Shown in pieces: positions 1 through 13,600 of a stretch of 64,000 nt of DNA. Source of the stretch: Eopsaltria australis (lineage: Eukaryota; Chordata; Aves; Passeriformes; Petroicidae); assembly GCA_034509425.1 (NCBI GenBank), contig JAVTVJ010000001.1:9762001-9826000 (forward strand), read 5' to 3'. Within the stretch, counting starts at the first letter, position 1; each line of letters begins with the position of its first letter. The position numbers were made by a program, and so were the translations under genes. Below the pieces are notes generated by a model. It saw nothing but the letters and a program-made list of their open reading frames with translations. It searched no databases and was not told where the DNA came from.

Positions 1-692
1 GGGCTGGGAAAGGCTTTTGCAGATCTGGACAGAAGTGTGTTTCTGATCTTCAGTGTCAGGAATATTCCATGGTACTGAGAAAAATAGCATAGTGTGTGTT
101 TGAGGGGGTAGAGAGAGCCTCTTTTGGACAGATGAGGAAGGGAATAAAGGTAGCTTCTTGGGTTTTTTTTCAAAAATACTAAATAAAATTTAGATCTTCA
201 GTCTCACCTAAATGTAGATGCTCTGACCTACTAAGTAAAATCTTTGACGATTGTCCTGAAATGTGGCATAATCAGACCAGATGATTTTTGTTGGTGCTTA
301 TAGGAAAATATTCTTTAAATTCTTCCTGTCTTCCTAGTAAGTTTTAGCTAATGGAATTTGGGAACATGTGAGTTATCACATTATCTTTCTTTTTTCAATG
401 CAAGATAAACTACTTCGGAGTCTTTTCCTCCACTGGCTTTCCATGTAGAGCTGATGAGGCTCATGCTGACTTGGAAGTAGTATGATTCTCTTCACCATGC
501 TTGTGTGTCAGCAGTTGATCAGTCTTACTAAATTCAAGGTGTGAATGGTAACGGTTAAATGCGGAGCAAGATAATGTGTGTGTAGACATCCACTATTTTT
601 AATACTGAAATACACCAATTTTATGATACTGCTATTGTTTCTTTCCACAGAAGTTAGGAGACCTTGAGTTTGGAGAGCTTCTGAAGTTGGGT

Positions 693-734
693 TGTGTCTC
701 ATCTATTCATTTCTGTGTCTCATCTATTCATTTC
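693..734 (+). repeat. 21-bp tandem duplication
   Basis: Two perfect adjacent copies of a 21-bp unit (TGTGTCTCATCTATTCATTTC), 693-713 and 714-734, in intron 3. Probably a recent slippage or duplication event. Confidence 0.9.
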
Positions 735-3171
735 CCTAGTAAACTATATTTTCTTTTTTGTTTAAATCTTACCTTGTTATTGTTTTAATCAGGTAAATAA
801 ACTCTCAAGAAACTTCACAACTTCTAAAGCATTTAATAAAAAAATAATAGTTATGTGTTAAAGTGAGGTTGGAAAAAGAATGCTTCTGTTCAGATATCAT
901 TCACACTGAACAAAAGACGTAAGTGACCAGGTTCATTGAAATTTTTAATATGAGCAAAAATTACTCTAACCTTATGAGGACTTCATTGTGTCCTCTAGCA
1001 ATCTTCCTTAGACTTAATGCTTTATATTGTTAGGAAAAGTGCTTGTAATTGGCTGTAGTGCCTTTTCCCTTGTTTTTCGGAATTCACTGTTCTAATGAAA
1101 TGACTGACATAGTTTCTGAAACTCTGGTATTGCCTTAGAGAACTAAAAGTGTAGTGACCCAATGGTGCTGTGCAGAGAAATGTTTATATAACAGGGACTT
1201 GGAAGTGTGGAGAAGGTGAAACAGGTGAAGCAAGCACTTAAGGTTCTTGGTGAAGGGAGCTAGGAAAACTTTGAAAACCCAGTGTCATAAAAAAGCTCAT
1301 GTGGTCTTTGTATGCCTGATAGAGTATTACATTATTACTTTTGGGGTAAGACACCTTCTTTCACATTAAAAGACAAAGTGTGAGGTTCTTGAGTCAACCA
1401 GTCTTTCCTTAGCTGTGTGAACAGCTGCATTATTAAGGGCAGGGCTGTCTTCCCAGCTAGATAAGAGCAGTGACTAAGTTCATGTGTGAAGTTCATGCAA
1501 CTTTTTGCTGTTTCTTTTTGAGTTGTGGCTGGTATGCTCTTTCTGGAATCACAGTCAAGAGTCTCTTTACCATCACCTTCTGAGATAAGCTAGCTTCCCA
1601 AAAAGGGGTTGCACAATGAGGAACACAACACTTGCATTCTTGTGATTTTTCACTGGTGCTTTCTTGAGGGTGGCTACAGCTAGATATTGATGTCCTTGGA
1701 GGGCAAAGATGCAATTAAAGTGGTGGTGAGGTTATTGTGTGTGTGCTTGTGTTGCTAAACACATGAAATTTAAAATTTCAGAACAAGCCTGTTATCCTCC
1801 TTGGCTTTTATTTTTTTGTTTTCTGAAGTGTTTCAGTGCCCTTAAGAAGTCATTGAAGACTACTGAATAAAAAAATGCCAGCTCTTCTACTTGGACATCT
1901 TCCCGCTTTTATATGTCTTCATTTTGCCAAATATTTTTAAAGAAACAACCCTTGACCATCATTTTATTTAGTATGTAGTGGGAAACTTTCCATTTTATAA
2001 TGGGCAGATATTGAGGTCTGCAGGAATTCTTCGGGAGCATTTGTGTGTGGGTTTTTGTGGGTTTTTTGGATTTTTTTTCAATGCAGGAAGGGATATTTTT
2101 TTCAATTTTTCTTACTTGCATTCTGTGGGCATGCAGAGCATGAGATTTCGGTGTGTATTTCAAGAAGGTGTTGAAAGTAAGTGCTTCTTATTATTACTCA
2201 CTTGTGTAACATAGAGCTTTCTTTTATGTTGAAAGTGCCAATTTCTTCCAATCATAAGTTGCAGTCTGTATGAGTAATGACTTCCAAGACAACGTACTGT
2301 GTCCAAGTTGTAAAAGAATCTGGATATTGCATTAAATAGTTTTTCTAAATTGCATAATATTGGAAAGATTATTAATAAACTTTCTAATTACAAAAAAAAT
2401 TTCTTGAGCTATTTCTTTCAAAAATAAAGCTTTTTGTAGGGCTTGTGAAATCCCTTATTGTGTGCTGTTCCCAAACTTATCACACAGATTAGGGAGGAGT
2501 CCATGCCACTTTAGTTATAAAGTACTTCTCTATAAAATAATGATTGCTTTTTATAAACACCTAATATCAACAAGCACTGAAACTGCTTCAAGAGATAGGA
2601 AAAAAACCCAAACCACAACAAACCAAACTAACACAAAAAGACCCCCAAACCAAAGACAGTCATACACAAAATAATAAAATACGTCCAAAAATTAACTTGA
2701 AAACAAGCTTCCATGAAGTGCTAGTAATGATGTTTAATGGTTTTAAGTTGTGGAGCTCTGCAGGCTAAATAGGAATCTTCAATATAAGCAGGATTTCACT
2801 CAACGAAAACTCGCATACAATAGTAAGCACTTTATTTTTCAAAGGAGGGATGTTCAGTCTGAAGTTTTAATGTATTTATGATGTGTTTGTAGAAAAAAAG
2901 TGGAGTATTAAGAACTGAACTCTGCACTCTGGCTTTTTAGTAGCCTAACTTTGAACATAAAAATTGTCTAAATGTATGTTAATTGAGCTACCTTGACCTG
3001 GCTTTTCTTGATAAAAAGCAAGATGTCACCCTGAGAACAAAACTATGGCTCAGTTTTAACACTTTAAAATAAAATTTTGAAATAAAACTTTTGTTACTGA
3101 TGATAAGAGGAATCACAAATTAATGAGATTCTTGTCCAGTTATGTACCAAATGCCTGGAGAGTTTGATATC

Positions 3172-3652
3172 TGTCGTGGTGGTGGTGTGGTTTAACCTCA
3201 GCTGGGAGCTAAGTACCATGCAGCTGCTTGGTCACCCCACACACCTTTCTTCCCCTTGCAATGGGCTTGTAAAACCTATGGGTTGAGGTAAGAACAGCTT
3301 AATAATTGAAATAAAATACTATAATAAGATTATAATTGTAATTAAGAATGGGACAGTAAAACCACAGACCAGTGCCCAGCCTGAGTCTGATGCTCTGTGG
3401 TGTGGATCATCCCTTAGGCCAGTTTGGGTTCACTGTCCTGGCCATGCTCCCTCCTGGCTTCTTGCACACCTTGCTGGCAGAGCCTGGGAAACCGAAAAAT
3501 CTTTGTCTTAAAGTAAGCACTGCTTATGAGCAACTAAAACATCCGTGTGCTCTCAACATTACTTTACTGTATCCAAAACCCAACATCCAAAACCCAGAAC
3601 TGTACCACCTACTAGGAAGAAAATCAACTCTGTCCCAGCAGAAATCCGGACA
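3172..3652 (-). mobile_element. Solo LTR of an avian endogenous retrovirus (ERVL-like)
   Basis: Read on the minus strand this is a LTR of about 480 bp starting TGTCCGGATTTCTGCTGGGA and ending in GGTTAAACCACACC plus CACGACA, the typical end of a common neoavian LTR family. I recognise the family from memory and do not assert its database name. There is no internal gag/pol/env region, so it is solo. Its 3' terminus holds an expanded TGG/CCA run. I see no convincing target-site duplication, and the sequence is well diverged, so it is an old insertion in intron 3. Confidence 0.8.
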
Positions 3653-6600
3653 GGTACCATAGCAGAAAATCTGTTTGTGGTATGTGCAGTAGGGTGCATA
3701 ATTCTGCATTAGTCTTTCTGAACACAAGCCCATGCCCAGTTCAAGTTCAACAATTTGTAAACTGAATTAATAGACAACAGAGCAAAAGGAAGGTCAAGTG
3801 TTTCCTGTCAAGAGGCAGGGGAGCTATTAGTTATTACTGGAGCTTGGATTTTGAAGAATAATTGCTCTGATTAAATGTTATATAGTTTTCAAAAAATCAT
3901 AATAATTTCTCAAGATGTTATAAAAAAAATGGCTGTGTTGGCACAACTGAAAGGGTGCTATTGGAAATGAAGAGTCACTGGAGGGAGCTTCTTAACCCAG
4001 CAACTACACTAAGAAAAATATAAACCAAATACAGGAATTTACATTGTTAGGATGTTAGAAGTGAATTCAGAGACCACTAGCTGCCACTTTAAACCAGAGG
4101 ATTGCTCTAAGTTCTGTAAGCTACTTTGCATGTATTGTTAATCAGGTGTGTCCACATGGGGAGCTAGTGCACCGTACGCAAAAAACCACTTCTATTGCCT
4201 GTGAACTTCTGTGGCTGATTTAGAAATCAGTAAAAATCGCTGGCAGTTTGAATGAGGAGTATGCTCTAAAGTGTAATTCTTTCATACTCGAAGATGTGAT
4301 TTGCCTCTCTGTAGTGCAGTATCTGCACAATAAATACCTTTTCAACTGCAGGCAGTTTGCTGAGAGCTGTACCAGGCAGTCTGGTAACGTAGGTGCAGAG
4401 TCTGTATGGTTTTGCTCTTTCCCAAATGCCATGCTCTGAGGGTTCTGCAGGATTCTTTCTGCTTCAGTTGAGTTTACATAAAGCCTTGTAGCTAGAATAG
4501 AGGTGGATTTTTTTTCTCTTAGATTACTAAATGCGAGCAAAACCTGTAAATATCAGACCAAACCTTAAACCATTTTAAAAGCAAAAGAGGCAAGGGCTGT
4601 TTTAACACAAAGTTTCTGAGGACAGAGAGGAACTGCACTTTATGGGGGAGTTTTAGAGCATCTCAGAAGTTGTCTAGTTTCTGTAATTCAGTGATTCCTG
4701 AGTTAACATCCACAGTTAACTTATTCATGGTCACTTACAATAAACCCATATGAATTCATACAGTTTTAAAAATTTCTGACTTAAACAGTTTTTAGTTCTA
4801 CCAAGAGTTAAGAATTTTTGGGGGATTATTTTTTTTTAAGTACCAGAGTAGCTATTGCTATGAGGGCATCAGGTATTTTAGGGTTAAATTTTGTTTGTTA
4901 AAATCTTGGTAAGGAATATTGGGACAGGGAAATATTTTTATGCAGTGACATACGCAGTTTGAAACATCTAAAGATTCCAATTTCCTGTTTAAACAGAATG
5001 TATAAGTATTACATTATGCACTATTTTAACATTTGTTCAAGTATTAAGTCAGAATTTCTCTGATTTTTGAAAATACTGATGTAAATCAAGATGTATAAAC
5101 TGGTTGTCATTCTAAATTTAGAATTCCTTACTCTGAGTGTCACAACTGGTAATCCAACAGTGAGAGCACAAATTACATTTATAATTAACATCACTATTTA
5201 GACATGATTTTAAATGCTTTTCCTCTAGCAATCCTCCCTACCCCCAAATATGACACTAGCTGAGAATTGATACAGGCTCTTTATTTTTTCATTTAAGACA
5301 CTCAGTACTAGCATACCCTCTGCCTTGTAGAAGAGACATAACCCAATTAAATCTCTGCTCTTTCAGATCTCAAAACCACATTCCTTTACAATCTTATTTC
5401 CCAGTCTGACACCTCAGTAAGTACGCCACAGGTGCCATCACCACCTATCAACAGAGTGCTGCTCTCTGAGACTGGGACAGGTCCTGTGATATTAGCAATG
5501 TGATATGAGCAGGGCAGAGTACCCCCTGGGAAGGGGTGTTTTGCTTTGCAGAAAGTGGTATTTGAGAATTTAAAATAAAGATGATTGATTAAATCCTGAG
5601 TTAGGGCTTCCCTTGGAAAGAAAAAAAGGCTATTTATGTTTGCATTCCCGTAGCTTTTAATTGTTTTTCTGAGAGAATTTAAAAAAAATTGTATTTTTGA
5701 TAGTGTAGTTTAAATATTGTGTTTTAATGTGCTTAACAGTATTTCCTGTTTTTTGCTGCTTTTTTTGGTGACTGAGTTGGTATTCCACCTCAATTTTTTT
5801 AACAAAAGATGTTCCATAAACAAATCTTTGAAAGTGCTGTTGATGGTAAAAAAAATCTTACCATCTTCAGGTGTACATTTCCACCCTGACAGATTTTATT
5901 GTTACAATTTGCATTTGATCTAATTTATTATGTGTAAGAAAATCCTCTAAAAATGCAGTGTAGCTGTTGCGTTTAATGCATGCTTTCAAATAACTTTCGG
6001 ATTTAGTAGGATTTTGTTTTCTGAAAGTTGTCAGTTAAAATGTGATTTTTTTTTCTTGTCTCTTTTTTTTTTTTCTTACAACTACTGGGTCAGTTTCAGT
6101 CTTTTTCCAGTTCAGATTTCCAGAGTTGAACTAAATAGCTTATAATTATTTTTTTTCATGCTCTGATAAATTTTAAATGCTCATAGCAGCAATGTGTAAT
6201 CTGTGTTTTTGGAGAAATGAGCCAAAAATTAGTGTTTAGCAAGTGAAGCTATGTCTAACATCTTCTAAGTCTTTAATTTACTTTTTACCGATAGCAAAGT
6301 ATTTAACATTTTCTACTTTATAGTTGTAATAAAATCAGCAGTGATTTTAATTTTCATTCCTTTTTGTCACGCATCCAGCAAAAGAAGGGAAGTAGCCTTT
6401 CCTTTGGTTCTGTTAACCTACCTATGTTTGGCTGTCATTTCACCCTTCATATCTGGACTTAATGGCTAGAGTTCATTTTGGGTAGTTTTCCTTTCACAAA
6501 GGGTGAGTTGTTTCTTTTGAATACTGTGTGATCATTTTGTATTTTAGAAGGTCTTTGCCATCTGTAGTGCATGTTCCTGGGGATAGTAAATTTCCTTACC

Positions 6601-7789
6601 TTCCGTAAAGAACAAAAAACGTTTGAATAATCTAGTTTATGTAGCTGGGTGGTGGGTTTTTTTGTTGTTATGGGGTTTTTAAATTACAGTTAATTTAAAG
6701 AAGTTTATTTGTAAAAGTCTGGATCAAGTCCAATAGAAATCAGGAAGTTGCCATTTAAAAACAATTTTTTTCTTGTTTTCTTCTGTCTGCATCCACTAGA
6801 AAAATACTCTGGAGGAATTTCACTGGGGAATAATTATATCTGCAGGAGACATTTCATTTTAATTACTATCAGGTAGTGATTGGTTTATGATCTGACAAAA
6901 AGGCTTGTAATGCTCTTTTAAAATATCCTATATAATATCCTATATAACTGTTTCTATTGCATAAATATATGTGTAATTATCTCTTAAGCTTATTTAAGCT
7001 TTATTCTAGTGTACTGTGTTGATGAAGACCTCAGGTTTATGTGATTTATGTGGTGTCTTGTATGTTTAATGTTATTCCTCAATTTACTGACTATTCTCCT
7101 GCGGTTTTCTTTCTTGTTAAACCATAAATTGGATGATCTACTTTTTGTATATGTCATACATTAAATTGTATTTCTGTCATATCCTCTTATGTTAAATTCC
7201 TTTATATGCAAAAAAAAATCTGTCCTTTTTGCTGTTTCAGGTGTAAACATTCTAAGTTTTTAATCACTGGTTCCCTCTCTTTAGAATCAATCTATTTTTA
7301 TGGTATCTTTTTGAGAATACTTTGCCCAAATTGAATGTGTATTATGGTCTCAAATAGATTGGCATTTTTTCTTTAATACTTTACCTCACTTTGGATATTA
7401 CGGGAGATAATCAGAATGTGACCACATATGAATAGATTTTATGGGGTTTTGAGTTTTCGGTTTGTTTTGTTGGGGTTTTTGTTTTGGTTTGGTTTTCTTT
7501 TTCCCCACCAAACTTTCTGGATTGTGGTCAATTCTTTTTTGTTTGTAAGTTTTTTTCTGGATTAATGGCCATAGGAGCTTCCTCTTTCAGAAGAAATTGG
7601 TTCACAGTTCAGTGTAATTGCCATGTATTTATCCACACCGAATTTCGCTTGGCACCTTCTGCTTATTCTTTCTTCCACATTTTCATTAATGTTGCAGTAG
7701 CTTCACATGTTGACATTTACTTAGAAATACTTTCAGGAGACCTCAGTGTATTCCTTTTCTCTTTGACTTCGTGAACTTTCCTTCTGTTC

Positions 7790-8100
7790 AGTGCCACTGG
7801 ACAATGTATGGCTCCAAAACGCTTTGTCGAAAAACTTGTGTTAAGAAGTTTTTGTTAATTATGTAGCTAGGTGGTTCCATTTATATTATTAAAAATTCCT
7901 AGTAAATTAGAATGTTTGACTTCACTATATTGACACTCATCCTTGGAATTTTATGATACTTATTTTCATCATTTTACCTGTAGCTCCGAGAACAAGGCTC
8001 ACAGGTCCATAATTTCTAGAATTGGTCCTACTACTTTTTTTTATAAATAGAGGTACAGTGTTTGTCTATGTTCTAGTCATCTGATAGGGTAGTTTATTTT
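7790..8100 (-). mobile_element. Ancient LINE (CR1/L2/L3-like) reverse-transcriptase remnant
   Basis: On the minus strand, about 8070 down to 7960 translates with few breaks to VPLFIKK, then RNYGPVSL, then GKMMKISII. This follows the LINE reverse-transcriptase order of PIFKK, NYRPVSL and GKxMExIL. About 60 residues further on (near 7830) is FFDKAF, at roughly the spacing of the DFSKAF motif in CR1. Stops and small gaps show it is long dead. The edges are uncertain; flanking DNA (7440-8400) may belong to the same element. Confidence 0.5.
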
Positions 8101-10466
8101 AATGGAACATTGCATTTTTTTAGCAACTTGGATCTTTTTTTTTTTGCATTATTTTCAAGAATCTGATACGGATTAGCACATTTCTTTGAGCTGTTTCCAT
8201 ATCCAGAAGCTCCTTTTGATGAATTACTTTCTTTTTGAGTGTTTTTAGTTATCCCTCAATTGTCTTAATTCCCTGTGGTTTGTGAAGTCTCTTGCAGGTT
8301 TTTGTATCTAAAGTCCTTAACACTTTTTTCCTCACTGTCCTTGCATGTCTGGACTCTCTCATACTATCTTTTTGATAGCTGCAGTGTCTGTCTTGAAGGG
8401 TAGTTGTTTTGAAAACTTCAGACTAAATAGAATTGGAATATATATAGTTTTGTCCAAATAATCTGTGGAGCTTTCTTCGTCCATCTTTCCACAAATAAGG
8501 GCATGTCCATGTTTGTACAATATCATATGCAGGATAGCTAAAACCTAGATATGATCTAATCTTTATTAGTACTTCATTGGACTTATTAATGTTTTATACT
8601 TGGAATTGAAGAAGTTAATTTTAATTCTAAAGACATTTCAGCTTGGATGGTTTTCGACTTTGCTGGCATGAGACTGCTCGGAGGCTGACATGGAATGAGC
8701 TCTGAGCTCTGACTGCTCATGTGGAGGTACCAAGCGTGTTGGTTTTGCTAGTATTCCTGAACATACTTTCTAAATAAAAATTAAAATAGTCTGTTTGTTT
8801 TCTTCTTTGTTTGTTTCTTTGTATATCAGTTTTAGATAATTTCTGTTAGAGTCTGTTAGATGCAAAATTAGGATGATAGTTTTGAAGGTGAAGGGATGAA
8901 AGACTGAACTGAGGTGGAGCAGCCTTGTCTTGGTTGCTTACTAGTGGAGGAAGACCAAGCAAAATGGAGCAGCATTTCAGTCACTGTGTTCAGAGGGTAG
9001 AGCTGCCTTTCACTCTTACATTCTCCACCTTCTGCCACTTCTGCTATAGGCTGAGGAAGGAACTTTGCTTATAAAATGTCATTCTCTTCATCATGGAGGA
9101 ATGAAAGGAATTTAGTGAAAGAAGTTGCCTACTTGCTTACATTTTTCTTCATCTCCTTCCTTCTTCCTGCTGAAAAAAAAAGCCTTCGCTAATTTCCTGA
9201 GGAATTTTTTTAAAGTACTGCAGGGAAAATAATACCTGCTTGAGGTATTTGAAGAAATGCTGAGACAATAAATTACTACCATTCATTCCCCTCCCCTGAC
9301 AAGTGAATATGTGTGTGTGTGTCTGTTACCATCTCCAATATACACTCACTGGGAGAGTCTTACTCTTTACTACTGTATTATGTTTTGTCTCTATGAACCT
9401 GCTGATGAGTAGTGGGGACTGGGCTAGACAGGAACTTAGGGTTCAACCCCTTGGTTCTGTGAGGAGAAATGTTGAAAAACGCACATGCAGTTGTCTCATG
9501 GGGAGGGTTTTTCATGAATAGTTATAACCTGTAGACAGAGTCCTCAAAAGCCAGAGAGCCAGGCATTTGCACTCACTGAGATGATTTTTATTCCCCTGAA
9601 AGTGCTTGACTAAGGTATGTGAGGAGGATCATAGAGTCTCACAGGTGTTTTTAGTAGGAAAACAAAGCTGGCTACTAGCGGTTTCTGTGTCTCCTTACAT
9701 TGCCATGAGTAGAACCTACCAGTAAATTCCCTCTTGTATTTATTGTTTTTCTTGCTCTCCCTCTTTGAACTCTCAAGGTTATTCAGTTATTTTCCTCACA
9801 ATTTCATTAGGAAATTTGCCAAAAACATCCTTTCTAGGCAGCTGTCTCTGGACCTTTGGAGGCCAGCACTAATGTGCTTCCAGTCTGTAGGGGGTGTTTG
9901 GCACAGAATTATGAACTAGGCCTTCATTGCTTTGGGGGAGAGCGGGGAAGAGATCGCGAGCATTTTACCACACCCAGGTGCAAATTTTTTGCTGGTCTAT
10001 GAGCATTCAGAGGCTTTCATCTCATGTTGTACCTGTTTTGTCCCAGTGCAAGGTCTGTTAACGGCCGCAAATTGTTGATGTGAGAGAATTACAGTGAAGA
10101 CTTACTTCTCCGTTGAATGAAAGCTTTTGTGTGTGTGTGAGGGAGCAACTCCAGCAGTCTTAAACTGTTCAGATGTAATTTTTTAATGAGGCATTGATTT
10201 GTGTTTTTTTTATTTTAAAGTGGTGCTCAGAGGTGCTGTGGTGTTGTCTGCATGTAATGCTTCATGTAAAATTGATTAAAATGTTAAACGTTTTGCCAGA
10301 ATTAATTCTGGGAGGAGTTAAACATATCAGATAGAGAAAGAAATGCATTTCAGAGCTTTCTTTCATACGCCGCTGAACAATATAGGCAAGTGCTGTACCA
10401 TATGTACATATAATATATTTGTCAGACTAACTGCTTCTCGTGTTTGACTAAACTGTCTCCTTTCAG

Positions 10467-10620
10467 CCACCCACACAGAATATGCCTATGGGTCCGGGCG
10501 GGATGAGTCAGAGCGGCCCTCCCCCACCCCCGCGCTCGCACAACATGTCTTCAGATGGTATGGTAGGTGGGGGCCCTCCTGCACCACACATGCAGAACCA
10601 GATGAACGGCCAGATGCCTG
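10467..10620 (+). CDS. SS18: SS18 exon 4
   Basis: 154 nt. The acceptor is TTTCAG and the donor CCTG|GTAAGT is close to consensus. It starts at a codon boundary (CCA, Pro78 in human numbering) and ends with the first base of a split Gly codon. It encodes the Met/Pro-rich start of the middle region (PPTQNMPMGPGG, a run of five Pro, then HMQNQMNGQMPG). Its first half is CpG-rich compared with the flanking introns. Reading on past 10620 meets a stop at 10668-10670, so the splice site is needed. Confidence 0.96.
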
Positions 10621-13600
10621 GTAAGTTTTTCTCCTCTAAGACATTAACACCAGCGTTGCCTGGCAACTGAAACGACATGGGGGCTCAAGGGATACTAGAT
10701 TGTTGATGACAAAACTGCTTTGAATGCCCCCGAGTACAAGCTCTCTTAGAGTTTGTTAGCTACAGAGCTACGTGACCTGTATTCAGTGTTTATCAGGCTG
10801 CCCTTGGGCTTTGATGTAGCTGACACACAGCATTCCTCTGATGAACAGAACTGGCTAAATTTAGTCTGTTTGAAACCATGCAGTACAGCTGGCTTTAGAG
10901 GGCTTACTGGGGAAAGGTATTGGCCTGTGGCTGAGTGAACACAAATCCTTCCGTAAAAAGATAATGTGAAATCATTGTAGCTAAATAATTAGATAATAAT
11001 AAAATAGATACATCTGAAAGAGGGTGTTTCTGACTTGGGTAAATGTTGAAAAAAAAAAGATTGCTTTTATACAGCTTCCACTAATCCCCTGTGTTCTTTA
11101 TTATTGAAGATGAATTGAATCGTAAGGGATTTGTAAAGAAATGGCCTCCAGATTATTGTTCTAGGTGTAAATTTTAAGTCAGTTTATATGCCATCCTGTT
11201 TTGTAATAAAAAGAAAAGTACTTGGGAAGACAGAAACAAAGCAGAGAGAGAGGATGATAAAATTGCACATTGGACCTACCAATGCTGGCTTTGGGGTAAC
11301 TATTCCCTTTAGCAGTCAGATCAGAGTGGAGTAGGCACTGGAAGAGCATGCTTCTTTATATAGAGGCTATTTTCCTGAATTTCCACTTGTAAAATCATAC
11401 TGCCTATTTCATGTGAAATGGCTTTCAGCTTAAAATTTCATTCCCAGGATTGCTTTTGTTCAGGATCCCTTCCTTCTTTTTTTTTTTTTTTTTTTTATGG
11501 ATGACTTTTTCATACAAAAGCTCCTTAAGGTATTGATACTTTCAAGAAAGGAAACTACTGTCAAAGAATCTTCGAAAATTTGTCTCTCGCTGGTGACAAG
11601 GATAACCATCCTGACAGCAAACACAGTAAATAACTATGCAAAACTTCATACAAAGTAAATAATATAGCAATTGCTGTATTCTCTAATTTCTGTGCGAATT
11701 TAGACAAAATGGATTTGACAATGGTGGCTTTTCTGAAAGAGTAGCTTGACTAGCCTCCAGAGATTGTGTATAAGAAGTGCAATAAAAGATCTAGAGGAGT
11801 TAGTTTCATCATACATGTTGGTCATGGTCTGCATTTGGAAGTGTTAAAAGCAATATATGCTGCTCCCTAAGTAGGGCAGAGATATTCTGATTATGGTGTC
11901 CCTTATCCATCTAAGATCCATCAGTTCCCATGGAGAATAGCATTGCCTCTCAAAAATCAGTCTCTTTGACCCTCAAGTGTAATCATATTATTGTTATTAT
12001 AGTGATCTTTTCCAAGGAGAAGGATTACTAAGTCACAATGTGAGCATAATGACTTCACTGCAGAGCCACGGGGGAGAAAAGTCACTCCTTAAACATACAT
12101 ATTTTGTAATTAGATAGAATAAGAAAAGAGCTCTTAGGAAAATATGTGAAAGGTAAATAGCTTTGTTTTGGTATTCACCTAGACAGATACTTAAATACAG
12201 TTTCCAACTAAGCTTTAATTTAGCCTTTCTTCCAACATATTCCCTCTTTTGAATGTCTGTTCTTTCCTTCTCAGTTTGAAGTTTTCTCTGAGGATGTGAA
12301 GATAAACAGCTTAGGATGAGGGCATCTCTGATATTGGAAAGGCATGCTAAAATCATTTCATAGGTAGGCGTTGGAAAAAGGGAAACAGAATCATCTTGTT
12401 AAGTGTATAGCTGAATTACACATCTCTTCAAGTGTGTGTTAGTTTTCCTGTTTGTGAGCCTTTCTGTATTTCACGGAGATGTATTTCTAATAATTTCTGC
12501 AGTGTATGCATTTGCTTTCTGGTTTTAGGGCACTTCCTCTGAGGTTACATAAACCTTTGTACTAAAAACCAGATACAAAATCTTAAATATCTATAGAGAT
12601 GATCTGTATAAAAGGAGTAAAGTCACTAATTTTAAACAAGAGAATCCAGGACTGACATCAGTTGACGAGCCTGGTAAAAATAAAATGCAGACTCTTAAAA
12701 ATGCCAACTAAGGATTTCAGGTATTACTTGAGCAGGGGTTTCCGCAGACTTGAGTATGGGCAGAAGGGTTGACAAGAGGATAGAACTGCCTAGTGATGAT
12801 CAGGGCATGAGCAATTTTAAAGTTCTGCTATAGACATGTCCCATTGCCTGAAGGGCAAAGGATGATTTTTCTTGTACTTATGTCCTGGTTAATACAGAAC
12901 CTGAAGTGCTGCTGGGGCCCATAATTGCATCCCCTGACAAATGCATGTCTGTATCCTCTTGCCAGGGAAAACAGTCAGGACAAACCTTTTTCAGCTGGTG
13001 ATACACTTGAGTGTTATCTGTACCTGTGACAGATTGCGGTTTTTAGCTGAAAAAATTGTTGTCTGAAGAGTTACTTTGACTGAGTTTATGTGATGCAAAG
13101 TAAGGGTGATTTGGATTTGAAAAGAGATGATGAACTAAGCTGTGCTGGGGGCAAGTTGTCTTTCTGATTTCTTGAGGTTATTCTATCACATGTAAAGAGT
13201 TGAAAGTAAGACTAGCTGTAGGGGTCTCTGACCTATGTCATGGCACTGGTCGGTGACCTTCCTGAATAACAGGTTGTGCTGGTTCCAGCCAGAACAGGGT
13301 TAATTTTTACAGTAGTCAGGAGGAGGCATGGCCAGGACCTGGAAGTTATTCTGACCTGCAGGATATTGTTGGGAGTTCTGCCTGTGAATCCTTTGCATCT
13401 TGTGCACTGTTTTTAATATTGTTGCTGTTATTGTTATTATTCTTATTTCACTGCTGTTTCCAGTAAATTGTTTATATCTCAACTTGTAATCTTTACATTT
13501 TGTGCCTTCAATTCTCCTCTCCAGCCCAACGCAGGAGAGGGAAAGGGGGGACAGGGGAGCAAGTATTGTGTGGTTTGGAATGTTTTAGTGGAAATGGTAA

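Larger units (their letters stand above)
1..10466 (+). other. SS18: SS18 intron 3, 3' part
   Basis: Non-coding, AT-rich intronic sequence before exon 4. It ends in a good acceptor (pyrimidine tract then CAG at 10464-10466). It contains a minus-strand solo LTR (3172-3652), an old LINE reverse-transcriptase remnant (about 7790-8100), a 21-bp tandem duplication (693-734), an A/C-rich stretch near 2600-2660, and short GT runs near 9308-9322. I saw no exon-like open frame matching SS18 residues 1-77, so the window probably starts inside intron 3. Confidence 0.8.

Noticed and set aside
3372..3733. Open frames on both strands around 3.4-3.7 kb
   Set aside because: They fall wholly or mainly inside the solo LTR at 3172-3652, which does not code for protein.
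1..10466. Search for SS18 exons 1-3 (SNH domain)
   Set aside because: No segment encoding residues like those of the SNH domain was found. The 5' exons are taken to lie upstream of the window.
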